From an uncultured Roseibium sp. (GTDB lineage: Bacteria; Pseudomonadota; Alphaproteobacteria; Rhizobiales; Stappiaceae): DNA of 64,000 nt. The number at the start of each line of letters is the position of its first letter. Within the stretch, counting starts at the first letter, position 1. Shown here in pieces: positions 53,166 to 62,571 of the stretch. The stretch is from contig NZ_CANMNP010000008.1 of NCBI RefSeq assembly GCF_947499295.1, positions 62,001 through 126,000 on the forward strand, given 5' to 3'. The position numbers and the translations under genes are program-made. Below the pieces are notes generated by a model that searched no databases, was not told where the DNA came from, and saw nothing but the letters and a program-made list of their open reading frames with translations.

Positions 53166-53777
53166 TTACCGCTCAGCGCTGCTTCTGTACCCTGGTAGTT
53201 TCCATCCATAAAGGATCGCGCCGCCGCGCAAGCCCAGGGCGAGAAGTGCTGCAAAACCGGCAGCCAAAGCGTTTGGAACATCGAACTGAGCCAAGAGCAC
53301 AAAGCAACTCGCGCCTGCAAAAGCTGCACTGACATAAATTTCAGGCTTGACGATCGATGGCGGCTCCCCGGCAATCGTGTCTCGCAGAATACCGCCGAAA
53401 GTTGCCGTTGAAACACCCATCAGGATCGCCACCAGGATCGTGTCTCCGACGGACAAGGCCTTTGCTGCACCCATGACCGAATAGGCGGCAACACCGACGG
53501 CATCAACCCATCTGAGGGGTTTGCTCAGCCGCTCGAGCCAGTGCGCAAAGAACCAGACGAAGACACTGACAATCAGGCAAACCAACACGTAGGTTTCGTT
53601 GACCACCCAGAAAACCGGCACACCCAACAACAGGTCGCGCAGTGTACCGCCTCCGATCCCGGTTAACGTTGCGAAGAAGAGAAACGCAATGAAATCCAGC
53701 TGCTTGCGAGACGCAACAATACCACCGGTTACAGCGAAAACGGCAACGCCAAGATAGTCCAGAATTTGAAAAAGCAT
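53166..53777 (-). CDS. Trimeric intracellular cation (TRIC) channel family protein
   Basis: 203 residues, about seven membrane helices arranged as two UPF0126 repeats: DYLGVAVFAVTGGIVASRKQLDF with GIGGGTLRDLLLG in the first, VGVAAYSVMGAAKA with FGGILRDTIAGEPPSI in the second. The repeated GGGTLRD/GGILRD motifs mark prokaryotic TRIC channels (YadS/YicG group), which conduct monovalent cations. Minus strand, alone. Confidence 0.88.
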   Translation of the reverse strand: MLFQILDYLGVAVFAVTGGIVASRKQLDFIAFLFFATLTGIGGGTLRDLLLGVPVFWVVNETYVLVCLIVSVFVWFFAHWLERLSKPLRWVDAVGVAAYSVMGAAKALSVGDTILVAILMGVSTATFGGILRDTIAGEPPSIVKPEIYVSAAFAGASCFVLLAQFDVPNALAAGFAALLALGLRGGAILYGWKLPGYRSSAER

Positions 53778-53894
53778 TTACGCCCCCGGTGTTGGTTTTC
53801 ACTTCTTCCGGGTTTGACACTGCGGCGTCAAGACCTGATGCTTGGTCCGTTCAGACCGGAGTGGTCATCAGCAGCGCATAATGCGCAAGAAATG

Positions 53895-53924
53895 AAAAAA
53901 GCCGCTCCCAGGTTTGGGAACGGC
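53895..53924 (-). terminator. Rho-independent terminator of grpE
   Basis: On the minus strand GCCGTTCCCA-N4-TGGGAGCGGC (one G·T pair) followed by six Ts, 27 bp past the grpE stop. Confidence 0.88.
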
Positions 53925-53950
53925 TCATTCATTCTGCATCTATGTCGCGT

Positions 53951-54589
53951 TCAGGCGCTCTTGTCGACAGTTTGGCCTGCTTCTTCAGAGGCAGCCGCCG
54001 CCTGGGCGACGTCCTTGGGACCACCTTTGGAAACCCCGACCATAGCAGGGCGCAAGACCCTTTCACCGATCACGTATCCGGCCTGAACGACCTGGACAAC
54101 CGTGTTGTTCGGTACTTCCGTGTTTGGAACCTCGAACATGGCCTGGTGAAAATTCGGGTCGAATTTCTGACCTTCAGGGGTCAGCTTCTTGACGCCGTTC
54201 TTTTCAAGCTGATTGAGAAGATCCCGCTCGATCATCTCAACGCCTTCGATCAGGGAGGCAACACCGGCATCTGCATTGCGGCGATCTTCTTCCGGCAGGG
54301 CCTCGAGTGCGCGGCGCAAATTGTCAGACACTGTCAGCATGTCGCGTGCAAAGCCGGATACTGCATACTGCCGGGCGTCCTTGATCTCTTTTTCGGTCCG
54401 GCGGCGTAGATTTTCCATCTCGGCCATCGTCCTGAGAGCCCGGTCTTTCAACTCGGCATTTTCAGCGTTCAGAACTTCGACCGGATCTGCGGCAGTCTCT
54501 TCGACCGTATCAGACTGCTTTTCTGCAGCTTCGGCGCCCGGTGACGCCTCTTCCGGCTGTTCTTCCGGGGTTTTGTTTTCGTCGCTCAT
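53951..54589 (-). CDS. grpE: Nucleotide exchange factor GrpE
   Basis: 212 residues from ATG 54589. A long acidic, low-complexity N-terminus (about residues 1-50), then the paired-helix dimerisation domain ([26 protein letters not shown]), and the beta-wing ending ... [28 protein letters not shown], the GrpE signature. It releases ADP from DnaK. It is transcribed alone, from a consensus promoter to a terminator, rather than with hrcA or dnaK. Confidence 0.95.
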   Translation of the reverse strand: MSDENKTPEEQPEEASPGAEAAEKQSDTVEETAADPVEVLNAENAELKDRALRTMAEMENLRRRTEKEIKDARQYAVSGFARDMLTVSDNLRRALEALPEEDRRNADAGVASLIEGVEMIERDLLNQLEKNGVKKLTPEGQKFDPNFHQAMFEVPNTEVPNNTVVQVVQAGYVIGERVLRPAMVGVSKGGPKDVAQAAAASEEAGQTVDKSA

Positions 54590-54622
54590 GGATGTTCCGT
54601 TTGCTCTGACTGTTTGCGGATG

Positions 54623-54651
54623 CTTATAGAACCACTTGCCGCCCATTTCAA
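54623..54651 (-). promoter_or_regulatory. Promoter of grpE
   Basis: Minus strand: TTGAAA (complement of 54646-54651), 17-bp spacer, TATAAG (complement of 54623-54628), 33 bp before the grpE ATG. It is closer to a housekeeping than to a heat-shock sigma consensus. Confidence 0.6.
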
Positions 54652-54656
54652 AGCGT

Positions 54657-54688
54657 TTTGGCGGACAAGCATCAGCTTATCCGCCAAA
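54657..54688 (-). terminator. Long inverted repeat between trxA and grpE
   Basis: TTTGGCGGA (54657-54665) pairs with TCCGCCAAA (54680-54688), and AAGC/GCTT inside extend the stem past one mismatch. It lies 40 bp after the trxA stop and just before the grpE -35. Probably the trxA terminator, though a T-tract is lacking. Confidence 0.5.
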
Positions 54689-54728
54689 TGCACCCAGGGA
54701 ACCCGGGCCTGTCCGCAAAGTGGTGGTT

Positions 54729-55049
54729 TCAAAGAGCGCTCTTGATCCAGTCGGAGAGCTTGGCCTTCGGAGCGGCACCAACTTGCGTCGCCATCGGCTC
54801 ACCGCCCTTGAACAGGATCAGCATCGGGATCGAACGGACACCGTACTTCATCGCCATGTCCTGGTTTTCGTCGATATTGAGCTTGGTGATCTTGACCTGT
54901 TCGCCCATTTCCTCGGAGATTTCTTCAAGTGCAGGGGCAATCATTTTGCAAGGGCCACACCATTCGGCCCAAAAGTCGACAACAACCGGCGCGTCGGAAT
55001 TCAGAACTTCGGTTTCAAAGGAAGCATCGGTAACTTGAGTGGTAGCCAT
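54729..55049 (-). CDS. trxA: Thioredoxin
   Basis: 106 residues from ATG 55049. [24 protein letters not shown] carries the WCGPC active site, and [11 protein letters not shown] has the cis-proline. Full-length cytoplasmic Trx1. It follows addA and its terminator, so it has its own promoter; trxA next to addA is a familiar alphaproteobacterial order. Confidence 0.97.
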   Translation of the reverse strand: MATTQVTDASFETEVLNSDAPVVVDFWAEWCGPCKMIAPALEEISEEMGEQVKITKLNIDENQDMAMKYGVRSIPMLILFKGGEPMATQVGAAPKAKLSDWIKSAL

Positions 55050-55072
55050 AACAGGATCTCGTGGTTCGGAGC

Positions 55073-55096
55073 AAAACACCTACACGATGCAGGTGT
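55073..55096 (-). terminator. Rho-independent terminator after addA
   Basis: Minus strand ACACCTGCA-N3-TGTAGGTGT (one G·T pair) followed by four Ts, between the addA stop and the trxA start. Confidence 0.65.
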
Positions 55097-55134
55097 ATCA
55101 GTTGGCAAGAACGTAGGAAGCGATGCGGCCTCCG

Positions 55135-58100
55135 TCAAGCGGATGTGCCATCGGGACGCAAACCGGCGAATGTCTCATCGAGTATGTGGGCCGGAATCTC
55201 CATCAACTCGGGTTTTGATGTCCAGAGAAGACACGCGGAAACGACTGTTTCCGGATAAATCTGTTTCAGCATTTCCCTGTAAACACAAAGCTGTGCGCGA
55301 TATTCAAGTGGAATTTCCTCGACCCGATCCGGCGGATTGAAGTTGGTTTTGTAATCCACAATCACGACCCTGTTATCCTCAACCAGCAATCGGTCGATCT
55401 GTCCGGATATCTCCACTTCCGTTCCGTTCGCAGCGCGAATCGTCCCGACCAGGGGAACTTCGGCAAGTGCACTGCCGGCGAACAGAGGTTCGAAGTCGCT
55501 GTTGGAGAGAATGTCATCGATCTCGTTGAGCAGACGGTTTCGAAAAGCCGCAAATTCAGGCTTCAGCGCCTGGTTAAGGTAGTTGTCCGCAGCCGGTAGC
55601 CGGTCTTCCCTATTCAGGTCAGGTAGCAGTTCCAACAGACGGTGGATGAGCCGTCCCCGCTCCAGCGGCCAGGATTGTGGCTGCCGGCCTGCCTGAAGAC
55701 GTGCCAGGGCCGGGATCGGGTCAATCCCCTGTTTTTCTTCCATCGCTTCAAAGGCGCGAGATGGCTGCAGCCTCTTTTTTTTCGGCAACGCGCGGACCTG
55801 CGTCGTCAGCCAAATGGGAAGCTCCTCACCTGTCGCAGCCTCCTCGTCCGCTTTGGCCTGCCCAGTCTTGTTGTCAGCTGTCGGTTCCGACTTGCTTTTT
55901 TGCCAACGCCACCCGCTTGTCTCACCCGATGCATCGACCAATTCGCGCGCATCAGGTTTCAAGGCCCTGCTGACCAGCGAATACCAGCAGTTTTCGTGAG
56001 CACCGCGTTTGGGCTCCCAGCCGCATACGATCAATCGGTCTTCTGCTCGCGTCAGGGCGACGTAAAGCAGGCGCCGGTATTCTTCTTCCTGCGCCTGCCT
56101 GAGGTCGTCGATTGCCTCGTCGTGCCAGGCTGTTCGATCGGCTTTCGAGGGCAACCAGACCAGGGCAGGTGGCATCAGGTCGTTGCCAAGACGTTTGCGC
56201 GGCAAAAACGCTGGGTCGTGAATGGCACTGACGGGCGCAGCACCCGGATCAACCAGAATAACAATCCTCGCCTCCAGTCCCTTTGAACCGTGCACCGTCA
56301 TGATCCGCACCATGCCCTTGGTGTTTGTCAGCTCGCGCTTGATTTCGGTCGGGGCCGCAGCCATCCAGGCCAAAAAACCTTCCAGTCCGGGCGCCGCCGC
56401 CTGTTCGTACGCAACTGTCAGGGCCAGAAACTCGTCAAGCACATCATCAACTTCGACCCCCAGCCGCGCTCGGAAGGCCTGACGGCCTCCGTCAGCACCC
56501 AAAAGCCTGGCATAGAATTCATAAGGAGGAACGAAGTCGGCCCGCGAACGCCACTCCTCCAGGCGAGCTCGCACACCTTGCCATTTTTCCGAGGTGTCAG
56601 AGCGTTTGACGAGCATCTGCCAAAGTGTACCGGGGCGAATATCTGCCGCACTTTCCCGGGCAATTTCCAGAAGATCCTCATCGACAAGACCAAAGAGTGG
56701 GCTTTTGAGTACCGCGGCAAGCGAAAGATCGTCTTCCGGCAAAAGCAAGAAACGCCCGAGCGCCGAAAGATCCTTGACGGCGATATGATCCGTCAGAACC
56801 AACCTGTCGCTACCGGCCGCCGGAATGCCCAGTCGTTTCAGTTCTCGGTTGAGTGCTTCAACAAAGGGTCCACGCTTGCGCACAAGGATCATGACATCGC
56901 CGGGATCTGCGGTCCCGTCGCGCATCCACCCGGAAATTTCACCGGCAATTCGGCCGGCGACCTTCAGCATCGGATTGTCGGAACCGACATGGTCTATAGG
57001 CCTTCGCCAATCATCGGGTTCTGCAATCTCCGTTTCTGCTTCCAGCGGCCATAAATCGACAATGCCCGGATCCCTGCGGATCGCCTCATGCTTCGGGGCC
57101 TCGGCTATCTGTGAAAGGCCCCGGTAGGCCGTTTCCTCGTCAAACACCTTGTCGACCGCGCCAAGCACGTCCGGTGTGGAACGGAAGGAAAGCTGCAAAT
57201 TGACTGAATGAAACTCCTGCTCTGCCGCCGCTGCCTTTTGCGAAAATGCCCGGCGCATTGCATCGAAATAGGCAGGAACCGCACCCTGGAACGAATAGAT
57301 GGACTGTTTTTCGTCACCAACGGCAAAGAGCGTCCGCGTTCTCTCGTGAGCGCCGCTGCCTGCAAAAAACTCCGATGCGAGTTCCTGGACGACTTCCCAC
57401 TGACGCGGGCTGGTATCCTGTGCTTCATCGACAAGGATGTGATCAAGACCCTGATCCAGCTTGTACTGTACCCACTGGGCGGCGTCCGACTTCCTCAAAA
57501 GCGTCGCCGTCTTGACCACAAGATCTTCGAAATCGAGATACCCTCTGGCCGTTTTTGCAAGTTCGTAGTGGCGGATCACGGCATCGGCAAGATGCAAAAG
57601 GGACTTGGTCCCCTCATAGGTCGCCACCTTGCGGCGCTCGGCCAGAAGCGACAGAAGTCTTGCCTGCTCCGCATTCAAGGCATCAATCACGTTAGGAAAA
57701 CCAGCTGTGATCTTCTTTGTGGCGAGGGACTTGCGCGGCTCAAACTTGGCCGTCAGGAAAACAGGCAACCAGGCTTCACGAAAAGCGGACGTGTTTTCGA
57801 GCCTTGCCGCAGCAACAATATCCGCAGCGCGTGCCTGATCTGTCTTTGCACCGGTGTTCAACGCTTCGGCATAACTGAGGCAGCTATTCAAATCGAGACT
57901 GCACTCGCTCTTGAACCGAAGGTCAAAAAGATCAAGCCGTGCAGTTGGATCCACCTCCAGCAAACCGGCTAATTCCGCGATCGCCTTTTCAAGATCCCCG
58001 GCATCAACCGTCCAGCGACGAAAAGCGTCCCGGTTCTGAATAAGTTCATCCAGAGCTTTCTGAGCCCCGCCGTCGCTCATGAGGTCAATGACGGAATTCA

Positions 58101-58644
58101 GGGCGGTCCCAAACGCACTTGCCGGTTCCATCTCGGCCTTATGCAGAACAACCGCCCGGGCTTCGGCCATCAACTCGCTGGCAATCCGGTCGTCCAAAAC
58201 CGCAAAATGCCCGGCAACATTGGCTTCAAGCGGAAACTGGTGCAACAACGCTTCGCAAAAGCCGTGAATGGTCTGGATTTTCAGACCGCCCGGCGTTTCC
58301 AGTGCTTTGGCAAACAACCTGCGTGCAAGCGCCAGGCGCGCGGCACTGGGCTTTCGGCCCTCGATCTCCTCAAGTTCACGCGCAAGCGCTTCGTCTTCGA
58401 TTGTTACCCATTCTCCAAGGATCTTGAAGACGCGTGTCGCCATTTCGGCAGCCGCTGCCTTGGTGAAGGTCAGCGCAAGAATGCGGCTTGGATCCGTACC
58501 GTCCAACAGCAATCGAACAACACGGCGGGAAAGCACGAAGGTCTTGCCGGAACCGGCATTGGCACTCACCCAGGCCGAGGCCCTGGGTCTCGAGGCGCGG
58601 TCCTGCCGCTCTTTCGTCAGCTGGGGGATGTCAACGCCGCTCAT
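55135..58644 (-). CDS. addA: Double-strand break repair helicase-nuclease AddA
   Basis: 1169 residues from ATG 58644, overlapping the addB stop (ATGA). UvrD-type helicase motifs: SANAGSGKTFVLSRRVVRLLL (Walker A), ILVDEAQDTSPRQWEV, GDEKQSIYSFQGAVP, MTVHGSKGLEARIVIL, and YVALTRAEDRLIVCG. The C-terminal RecB-family nuclease has GRLIHRLLELLP and VVIVDYKTNFNPP with the catalytic Asp and Lys. With AddB it resects double-strand ends for RecA loading. Confidence 0.96.
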   Translation of the reverse strand: MSGVDIPQLTKERQDRASRPRASAWVSANAGSGKTFVLSRRVVRLLLDGTDPSRILALTFTKAAAAEMATRVFKILGEWVTIEDEALARELEEIEGRKPSAARLALARRLFAKALETPGGLKIQTIHGFCEALLHQFPLEANVAGHFAVLDDRIASELMAEARAVVLHKAEMEPASAFGTALNSVIDLMSDGGAQKALDELIQNRDAFRRWTVDAGDLEKAIAELAGLLEVDPTARLDLFDLRFKSECSLDLNSCLSYAEALNTGAKTDQARAADIVAAARLENTSAFREAWLPVFLTAKFEPRKSLATKKITAGFPNVIDALNAEQARLLSLLAERRKVATYEGTKSLLHLADAVIRHYELAKTARGYLDFEDLVVKTATLLRKSDAAQWVQYKLDQGLDHILVDEAQDTSPRQWEVVQELASEFFAGSGAHERTRTLFAVGDEKQSIYSFQGAVPAYFDAMRRAFSQKAAAAEQEFHSVNLQLSFRSTPDVLGAVDKVFDEETAYRGLSQIAEAPKHEAIRRDPGIVDLWPLEAETEIAEPDDWRRPIDHVGSDNPMLKVAGRIAGEISGWMRDGTADPGDVMILVRKRGPFVEALNRELKRLGIPAAGSDRLVLTDHIAVKDLSALGRFLLLPEDDLSLAAVLKSPLFGLVDEDLLEIARESAADIRPGTLWQMLVKRSDTSEKWQGVRARLEEWRSRADFVPPYEFYARLLGADGGRQAFRARLGVEVDDVLDEFLALTVAYEQAAAPGLEGFLAWMAAAPTEIKRELTNTKGMVRIMTVHGSKGLEARIVILVDPGAAPVSAIHDPAFLPRKRLGNDLMPPALVWLPSKADRTAWHDEAIDDLRQAQEEEYRRLLYVALTRAEDRLIVCGWEPKRGAHENCWYSLVSRALKPDARELVDASGETSGWRWQKSKSEPTADNKTGQAKADEEAATGEELPIWLTTQVRALPKKKRLQPSRAFEAMEEKQGIDPIPALARLQAGRQPQSWPLERGRLIHRLLELLPDLNREDRLPAADNYLNQALKPEFAAFRNRLLNEIDDILSNSDFEPLFAGSALAEVPLVGTIRAANGTEVEISGQIDRLLVEDNRVVIVDYKTNFNPPDRVEEIPLEYRAQLCVYREMLKQIYPETVVSACLLWTSKPELMEIPAHILDETFAGLRPDGTSA

Positions 58645-61600
58645 GCCGGATCGTCTCCGCCGAGAGCCCATTCCTGCGTGCGCGCCAGGTGATCGAAATC
58701 GCCGTCCATCTGTCGGCCGCGCATCACTCTTGCGCGTGACAGATAGCCCGTCTTTTCATCGGCATAATGCGCAATGAGCTGTTCAAGGCGCATCCATGCG
58801 TCTTCCGCAAGATCTGCCAGTTCAAGGTCTTTCGGATTGCGCAGGACTTCTATGACCGGTTCCAGGCCACCCTTCAGCTGCAGATAAAGCAATTCGGTCA
58901 ACGGCGCGTCTGCCGGAACATCCTTGAACCCGAAACGTTTGATCATCGCGGCTTCAAGAGGCAATTGCGGAGCCAGAAGCGCATCAACCTGCTTCTGCGA
59001 CGGCACCTGCCCGGTTTTGTAGTCGATGACGGCCAGACCTCCTCCCTCCAGGAGGTCAATCCTGTCAGCGCGGCCACGCAACCGGAACTCAAACCCTGGA
59101 AGCTTCAGGTCAACACCACCGCCAATTTCCAGATACCGTTTTTCCAATGTCTGAGACCGGATTGCTTCGTATCCGACAAATCCCGCTGCGATGCGCTGGA
59201 ACCGCGGCCACCACAGAGCACGTATGGCAGGAAATGCATCCAGCGGCTGGAAGAGTTCTTCCCCAATCTCCAGAAGGGCCTCGATGGCGCTGCTGTCGAA
59301 GGGGCCTTTCCAGCTCGCCAGAAAGTTCGCCAAGGCATCGTGGACAAGATTGCCTTTGTCCGCAGCTCCCGGTTCACCACCAATCGGCTCTACGGGCTGG
59401 AGATCCAGTACATGACGGACGAAAACCGCATAGGGATCCCGGATGAGACGCTCGATCTCGGTGATCGAAAGAGACTTCGGCCGCGCAGCGAGCGGTGGGC
59501 ATGGCCTTGGCCTTGCGGCGGGTGTGACGTTTCCCGGCGGTCGATCAAGACGGCCTGCCAGGGACGTATAGCGAGCGCCCTGCTGCTCCATGACACGGGC
59601 AATATTGGGCCCGGCCAAAGTCGTCAGCCGCTGGAGCCAGCGAGACGCAACAGTCGGTGCCCCGTCGGCTCTGGCGGCGCGCGTCAGAAGGACACGTCCA
59701 GCCCCAAGTCCTTGCGAAAAATCGTGGGCTGCGGCACCTAGCCGGCGCTCCGGCGGTTCCAGCCCCATGTCTCTTTTCATCGGCCGATTCAGCCAAGGAT
59801 CGTTTCTGGTCCGTTGCGGCCAGACACCTTCGTTCAAGCCACCTAAAACGGCAAAATCGAATGACTGCAGCCGGGCCTCCATCGGACCCAAAATCTGAAC
59901 GCGCAGATCGCCGGGCACGCGCCGCCGGACAGCTTCGCCAGACATCAGCGCAGGCAGCACGGAGGACCATTCACGCGGCACGATTTCAAGACCGCTTGAT
60001 CCGGCGTCCAGCAAGCCTGTCAAGAATCCGGCGAGCGCTTCCCCGGCTTCGCCGGCGAACAATTCATCTACAGACCCGGCTTCATCCACGGCAACTGCCT
60101 GCAAAATATCCACATGCCTTCTGGCAAGTTCTGTGACGTCCAGCGGTTTGGAGCTGTTTGCAATCTCCTCCAGCGGCTCAAGAGCTGTGGAGAGACGATC
60201 CACCAGGCCCGCGATGACGTCCCAGTCTTCATCATGGATCTTCTTCCAGCGCGGCACATGCGATGCGTTGGCAGCCGCTTTCCGACTGACCTCAACGGCA
60301 AGCTTCAAACCCGCAGTGCCGGGGCGCGCTCTTGGTCCGCGCAGAACACCACGTTCAAGCGCGCGTGCAGCGGAACGAATGTCCTTCGCTTTCAAGCCAA
60401 GCCGCGCAAGAGGGTGTTTGAGAAGAGCCAAAAGGTCGATCGGATCGCACCCCTCCAACGCCAGTTTTGCCGCAAGGATCGCCAATACTGCAGGCGCAGT
60501 CTGGTCCAGGGGCCGGCCCGCACTGTCATCCACCTGAACGTTCCAGCGTGCCAACTCGGCGGCAACGCGCCGGGTCAGCATCCTGTCCGCAGAAATCAAT
60601 GCCGCTTTATGACCAAGATCAATCGCTTCCCGCAAGGCAATGGCAACGCTCAAGGCTTCATCGGCTTCATTGCGAGCGGTCAGAATTGCGACGTCCCGCA
60701 ACGCTTTCGCCCGCTCTTGCTCTGGTCGCTGCTGAAGATATTGTGTCCATCCGTCAGATGTATCCGCTGGACGGAGAGCCTCGGAGACCAGCTCTTCGCG
60801 CAGCTGCAACTCTGGTGTTCTGGCGCTGCGCAGTGGAATTACATCGGCCCGTGACGCCTTCAGCCGGATCAATAGTTGCTTGAGCGAATATTGCGGATGA
60901 GACGGCAGTATCGATGCAGGCTTGGCAGCCCCGCTGCGGTCGAGCGCCGGTGCCTGACGTTCCCCGAGTGCTGCCCATGATCGTTCATCAAGATGATGAT
61001 CGAGGCCAGGCAGCACAATGACACCCTGGTCCAGTCCTGCGACGACTTTCAGAAGTTCCGCGGTTGCGGGTACTGAGCCGGTGACACCAGCAACAATGAC
61101 AGGCCCCTTTTGCACAGTCGACCTAAGGCGTTCGGCTTCTCTCCTGATCAGTGTCGAGCGGCGCGCTTTCGGGTCCATTCTGCCCAACTCTGCCAGAAGT
61201 GCCGGCCAGGCCGTTTGAACGATTTGAAGAAAGTCCAGGGTAATCTGCCAGTAACGCGCATGATCCTCTGGAACCAGCCCACCCAGTCCGGACCAGTCCG
61301 CCTCTTCCGTTTCCACTTCGTCCATCAATGTCAAAAGATCTGCGGCGAGCCAGGCCGCGTCGGCAGTCGATGCCGGCAAACCCAGCGGTTCATCGGAACG
61401 CAAGCTCAGCGCCTCCCGGCGCAGCATGCCCTTCCAGGCTTTCACCAGCCGCGTCATTGCCAGATGCCGCTCCAGGAGCGGCATGGCGGGCGGCAACGGC
61501 TCCAGATCGGCATCACCACTCAGGCCCTGGACGTCTTCATCAGCATCTCCAACCGGACGGATGACAGGCAAGAGAACAGGTTTGCCGCCAAATTTTTGCT

Positions 61601-61787
61601 GAAACAGTTCCGGCAGGAGCCTGGCCGCACGACGCGTTGGCAGGTAGAGGGTGACCTTGGGCAGAAGCAATGGGTCATCAACCGGAAGAAATCCAGGCAA
61701 AAGAGATCCGTCGACGAGCGTGTCTACCAGCGTTTTCAGAAATGGAACGGAGGATGGAACGGTGAAGAGGCGCGGTCTTTCACCCAT
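58641..61787 (-). CDS. addB: Double-strand break repair protein AddB
   Basis: 1048 residues. It starts MGERPRLFTVPSSVPFLKTLVDTLVDG and has no Walker A, consistent with the inactive helicase fold of AddB. TLYLPTRRAARLLPELFQQKFG and VAGVTGSVPATAELLKVV are family-like. The C-terminal nuclease domain contains KGNLVHDALANFL and LAVIDYKTGQVPS. The four-cysteine Fe-S site of Bacillus AddB is not visible, as expected for the alphaproteobacterial type. It follows murU by 3 bp. Confidence 0.94.
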   Translation of the reverse strand: MGERPRLFTVPSSVPFLKTLVDTLVDGSLLPGFLPVDDPLLLPKVTLYLPTRRAARLLPELFQQKFGGKPVLLPVIRPVGDADEDVQGLSGDADLEPLPPAMPLLERHLAMTRLVKAWKGMLRREALSLRSDEPLGLPASTADAAWLAADLLTLMDEVETEEADWSGLGGLVPEDHARYWQITLDFLQIVQTAWPALLAELGRMDPKARRSTLIRREAERLRSTVQKGPVIVAGVTGSVPATAELLKVVAGLDQGVIVLPGLDHHLDERSWAALGERQAPALDRSGAAKPASILPSHPQYSLKQLLIRLKASRADVIPLRSARTPELQLREELVSEALRPADTSDGWTQYLQQRPEQERAKALRDVAILTARNEADEALSVAIALREAIDLGHKAALISADRMLTRRVAAELARWNVQVDDSAGRPLDQTAPAVLAILAAKLALEGCDPIDLLALLKHPLARLGLKAKDIRSAARALERGVLRGPRARPGTAGLKLAVEVSRKAAANASHVPRWKKIHDEDWDVIAGLVDRLSTALEPLEEIANSSKPLDVTELARRHVDILQAVAVDEAGSVDELFAGEAGEALAGFLTGLLDAGSSGLEIVPREWSSVLPALMSGEAVRRRVPGDLRVQILGPMEARLQSFDFAVLGGLNEGVWPQRTRNDPWLNRPMKRDMGLEPPERRLGAAAHDFSQGLGAGRVLLTRAARADGAPTVASRWLQRLTTLAGPNIARVMEQQGARYTSLAGRLDRPPGNVTPAARPRPCPPLAARPKSLSITEIERLIRDPYAVFVRHVLDLQPVEPIGGEPGAADKGNLVHDALANFLASWKGPFDSSAIEALLEIGEELFQPLDAFPAIRALWWPRFQRIAAGFVGYEAIRSQTLEKRYLEIGGGVDLKLPGFEFRLRGRADRIDLLEGGGLAVIDYKTGQVPSQKQVDALLAPQLPLEAAMIKRFGFKDVPADAPLTELLYLQLKGGLEPVIEVLRNPKDLELADLAEDAWMRLEQLIAHYADEKTGYLSRARVMRGRQMDGDFDHLARTQEWALGGDDPA

Positions 61788-61790
61788 TCG

Positions 61791-62525
61791 TCAAGCCGCG
61801 CTCTCGCGCACTGCATATTCCGCCGCATGGATCGCTTCCGGCGTTCCGATATGAAGCCAGAGCCCTTCCATCTGCACACCGAACAGACGACCATTTTCAA
61901 TGGCCCGGTCAAAGAGCTTGTTCATCGAAAACGGGCCTTCCGGTGCACCTTCAAAGAGACGCGGATGCAGGATGGTAGCGCCGGCATAAGCGAAGGGAGT
62001 CACGCCCTTTTCAAGACGGCGGGTCAACGCACCATCCTTCGCCATGTCAAAGTCACCGCGCCCGCCATATCCGACCGACTTCACCGTTTCGGCGACAAGC
62101 AGCAACGCATCCATGCGGGTTTCATCCCAGGCATCGATCATGTGTTCCAGGTTGGGTTTTACCCCTTCAATCCAGTAGCAGGTGTCGGCATTCAACTGGA
62201 AAAACGGTTCTTCGCCAAGCAGCGGTAAGGCTTTCTTGATGCCGCCTCCCGTTTCCAGGAGTTGTTCGCGTTCATCGGAAATGAGGATATCCATATCCTG
62301 GCGTCGGCGCACATGCACCTCGACAAGATCAGCCAGATAATGGACATTGACGACACATGTCTTCACACCTGCTGCCGACAGCCGGTCCATGCCATGATCG
62401 ATCAATGCCTGACCATTCACCTCAATGAGCGGTTTCGGCGTCGTTGCCGTCAAAGGACGCATGCGTTTGCCGAGACCTGCTGCCAGGATCATGGCTTTCG
62501 ATGGACGGAACCGTGTGTTGGTCAT
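61791..62525 (-). CDS. murU: N-acetylmuramate alpha-1-phosphate uridylyltransferase-like nucleotidyltransferase
   Basis: 244 residues. AMILAAGLGKRMRPLTATTPKPLIEVNGQALIDH is the nucleotidyltransferase signature; LNADTCYW and LHIGTPEAIHAAE follow in the usual places. Because it directly follows the AmgK domain gene, it most likely acts as MurU, turning MurNAc-1-P into UDP-MurNAc in the anabolic peptidoglycan recycling route known from Pseudomonas. Mannose-1-phosphate guanylyltransferase is the alternative by fold alone. Confidence 0.87.
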   Translation of the reverse strand: MTNTRFRPSKAMILAAGLGKRMRPLTATTPKPLIEVNGQALIDHGMDRLSAAGVKTCVVNVHYLADLVEVHVRRRQDMDILISDEREQLLETGGGIKKALPLLGEEPFFQLNADTCYWIEGVKPNLEHMIDAWDETRMDALLLVAETVKSVGYGGRGDFDMAKDGALTRRLEKGVTPFAYAGATILHPRLFEGAPEGPFSMNKLFDRAIENGRLFGVQMEGLWLHIGTPEAIHAAEYAVRESAA

Positions 62526-62571
62526 GGATCATGCTCAATTGATAGTAGGCCGGCATCGCACCATTGCAGGT

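Noticed and set aside
61110..62228. 372-codon plus-strand frame
   Set aside because: Runs antisense through addB and murU, both with complete family motifs; the translated sequence is Arg/Gln/His-rich shadow sequence.
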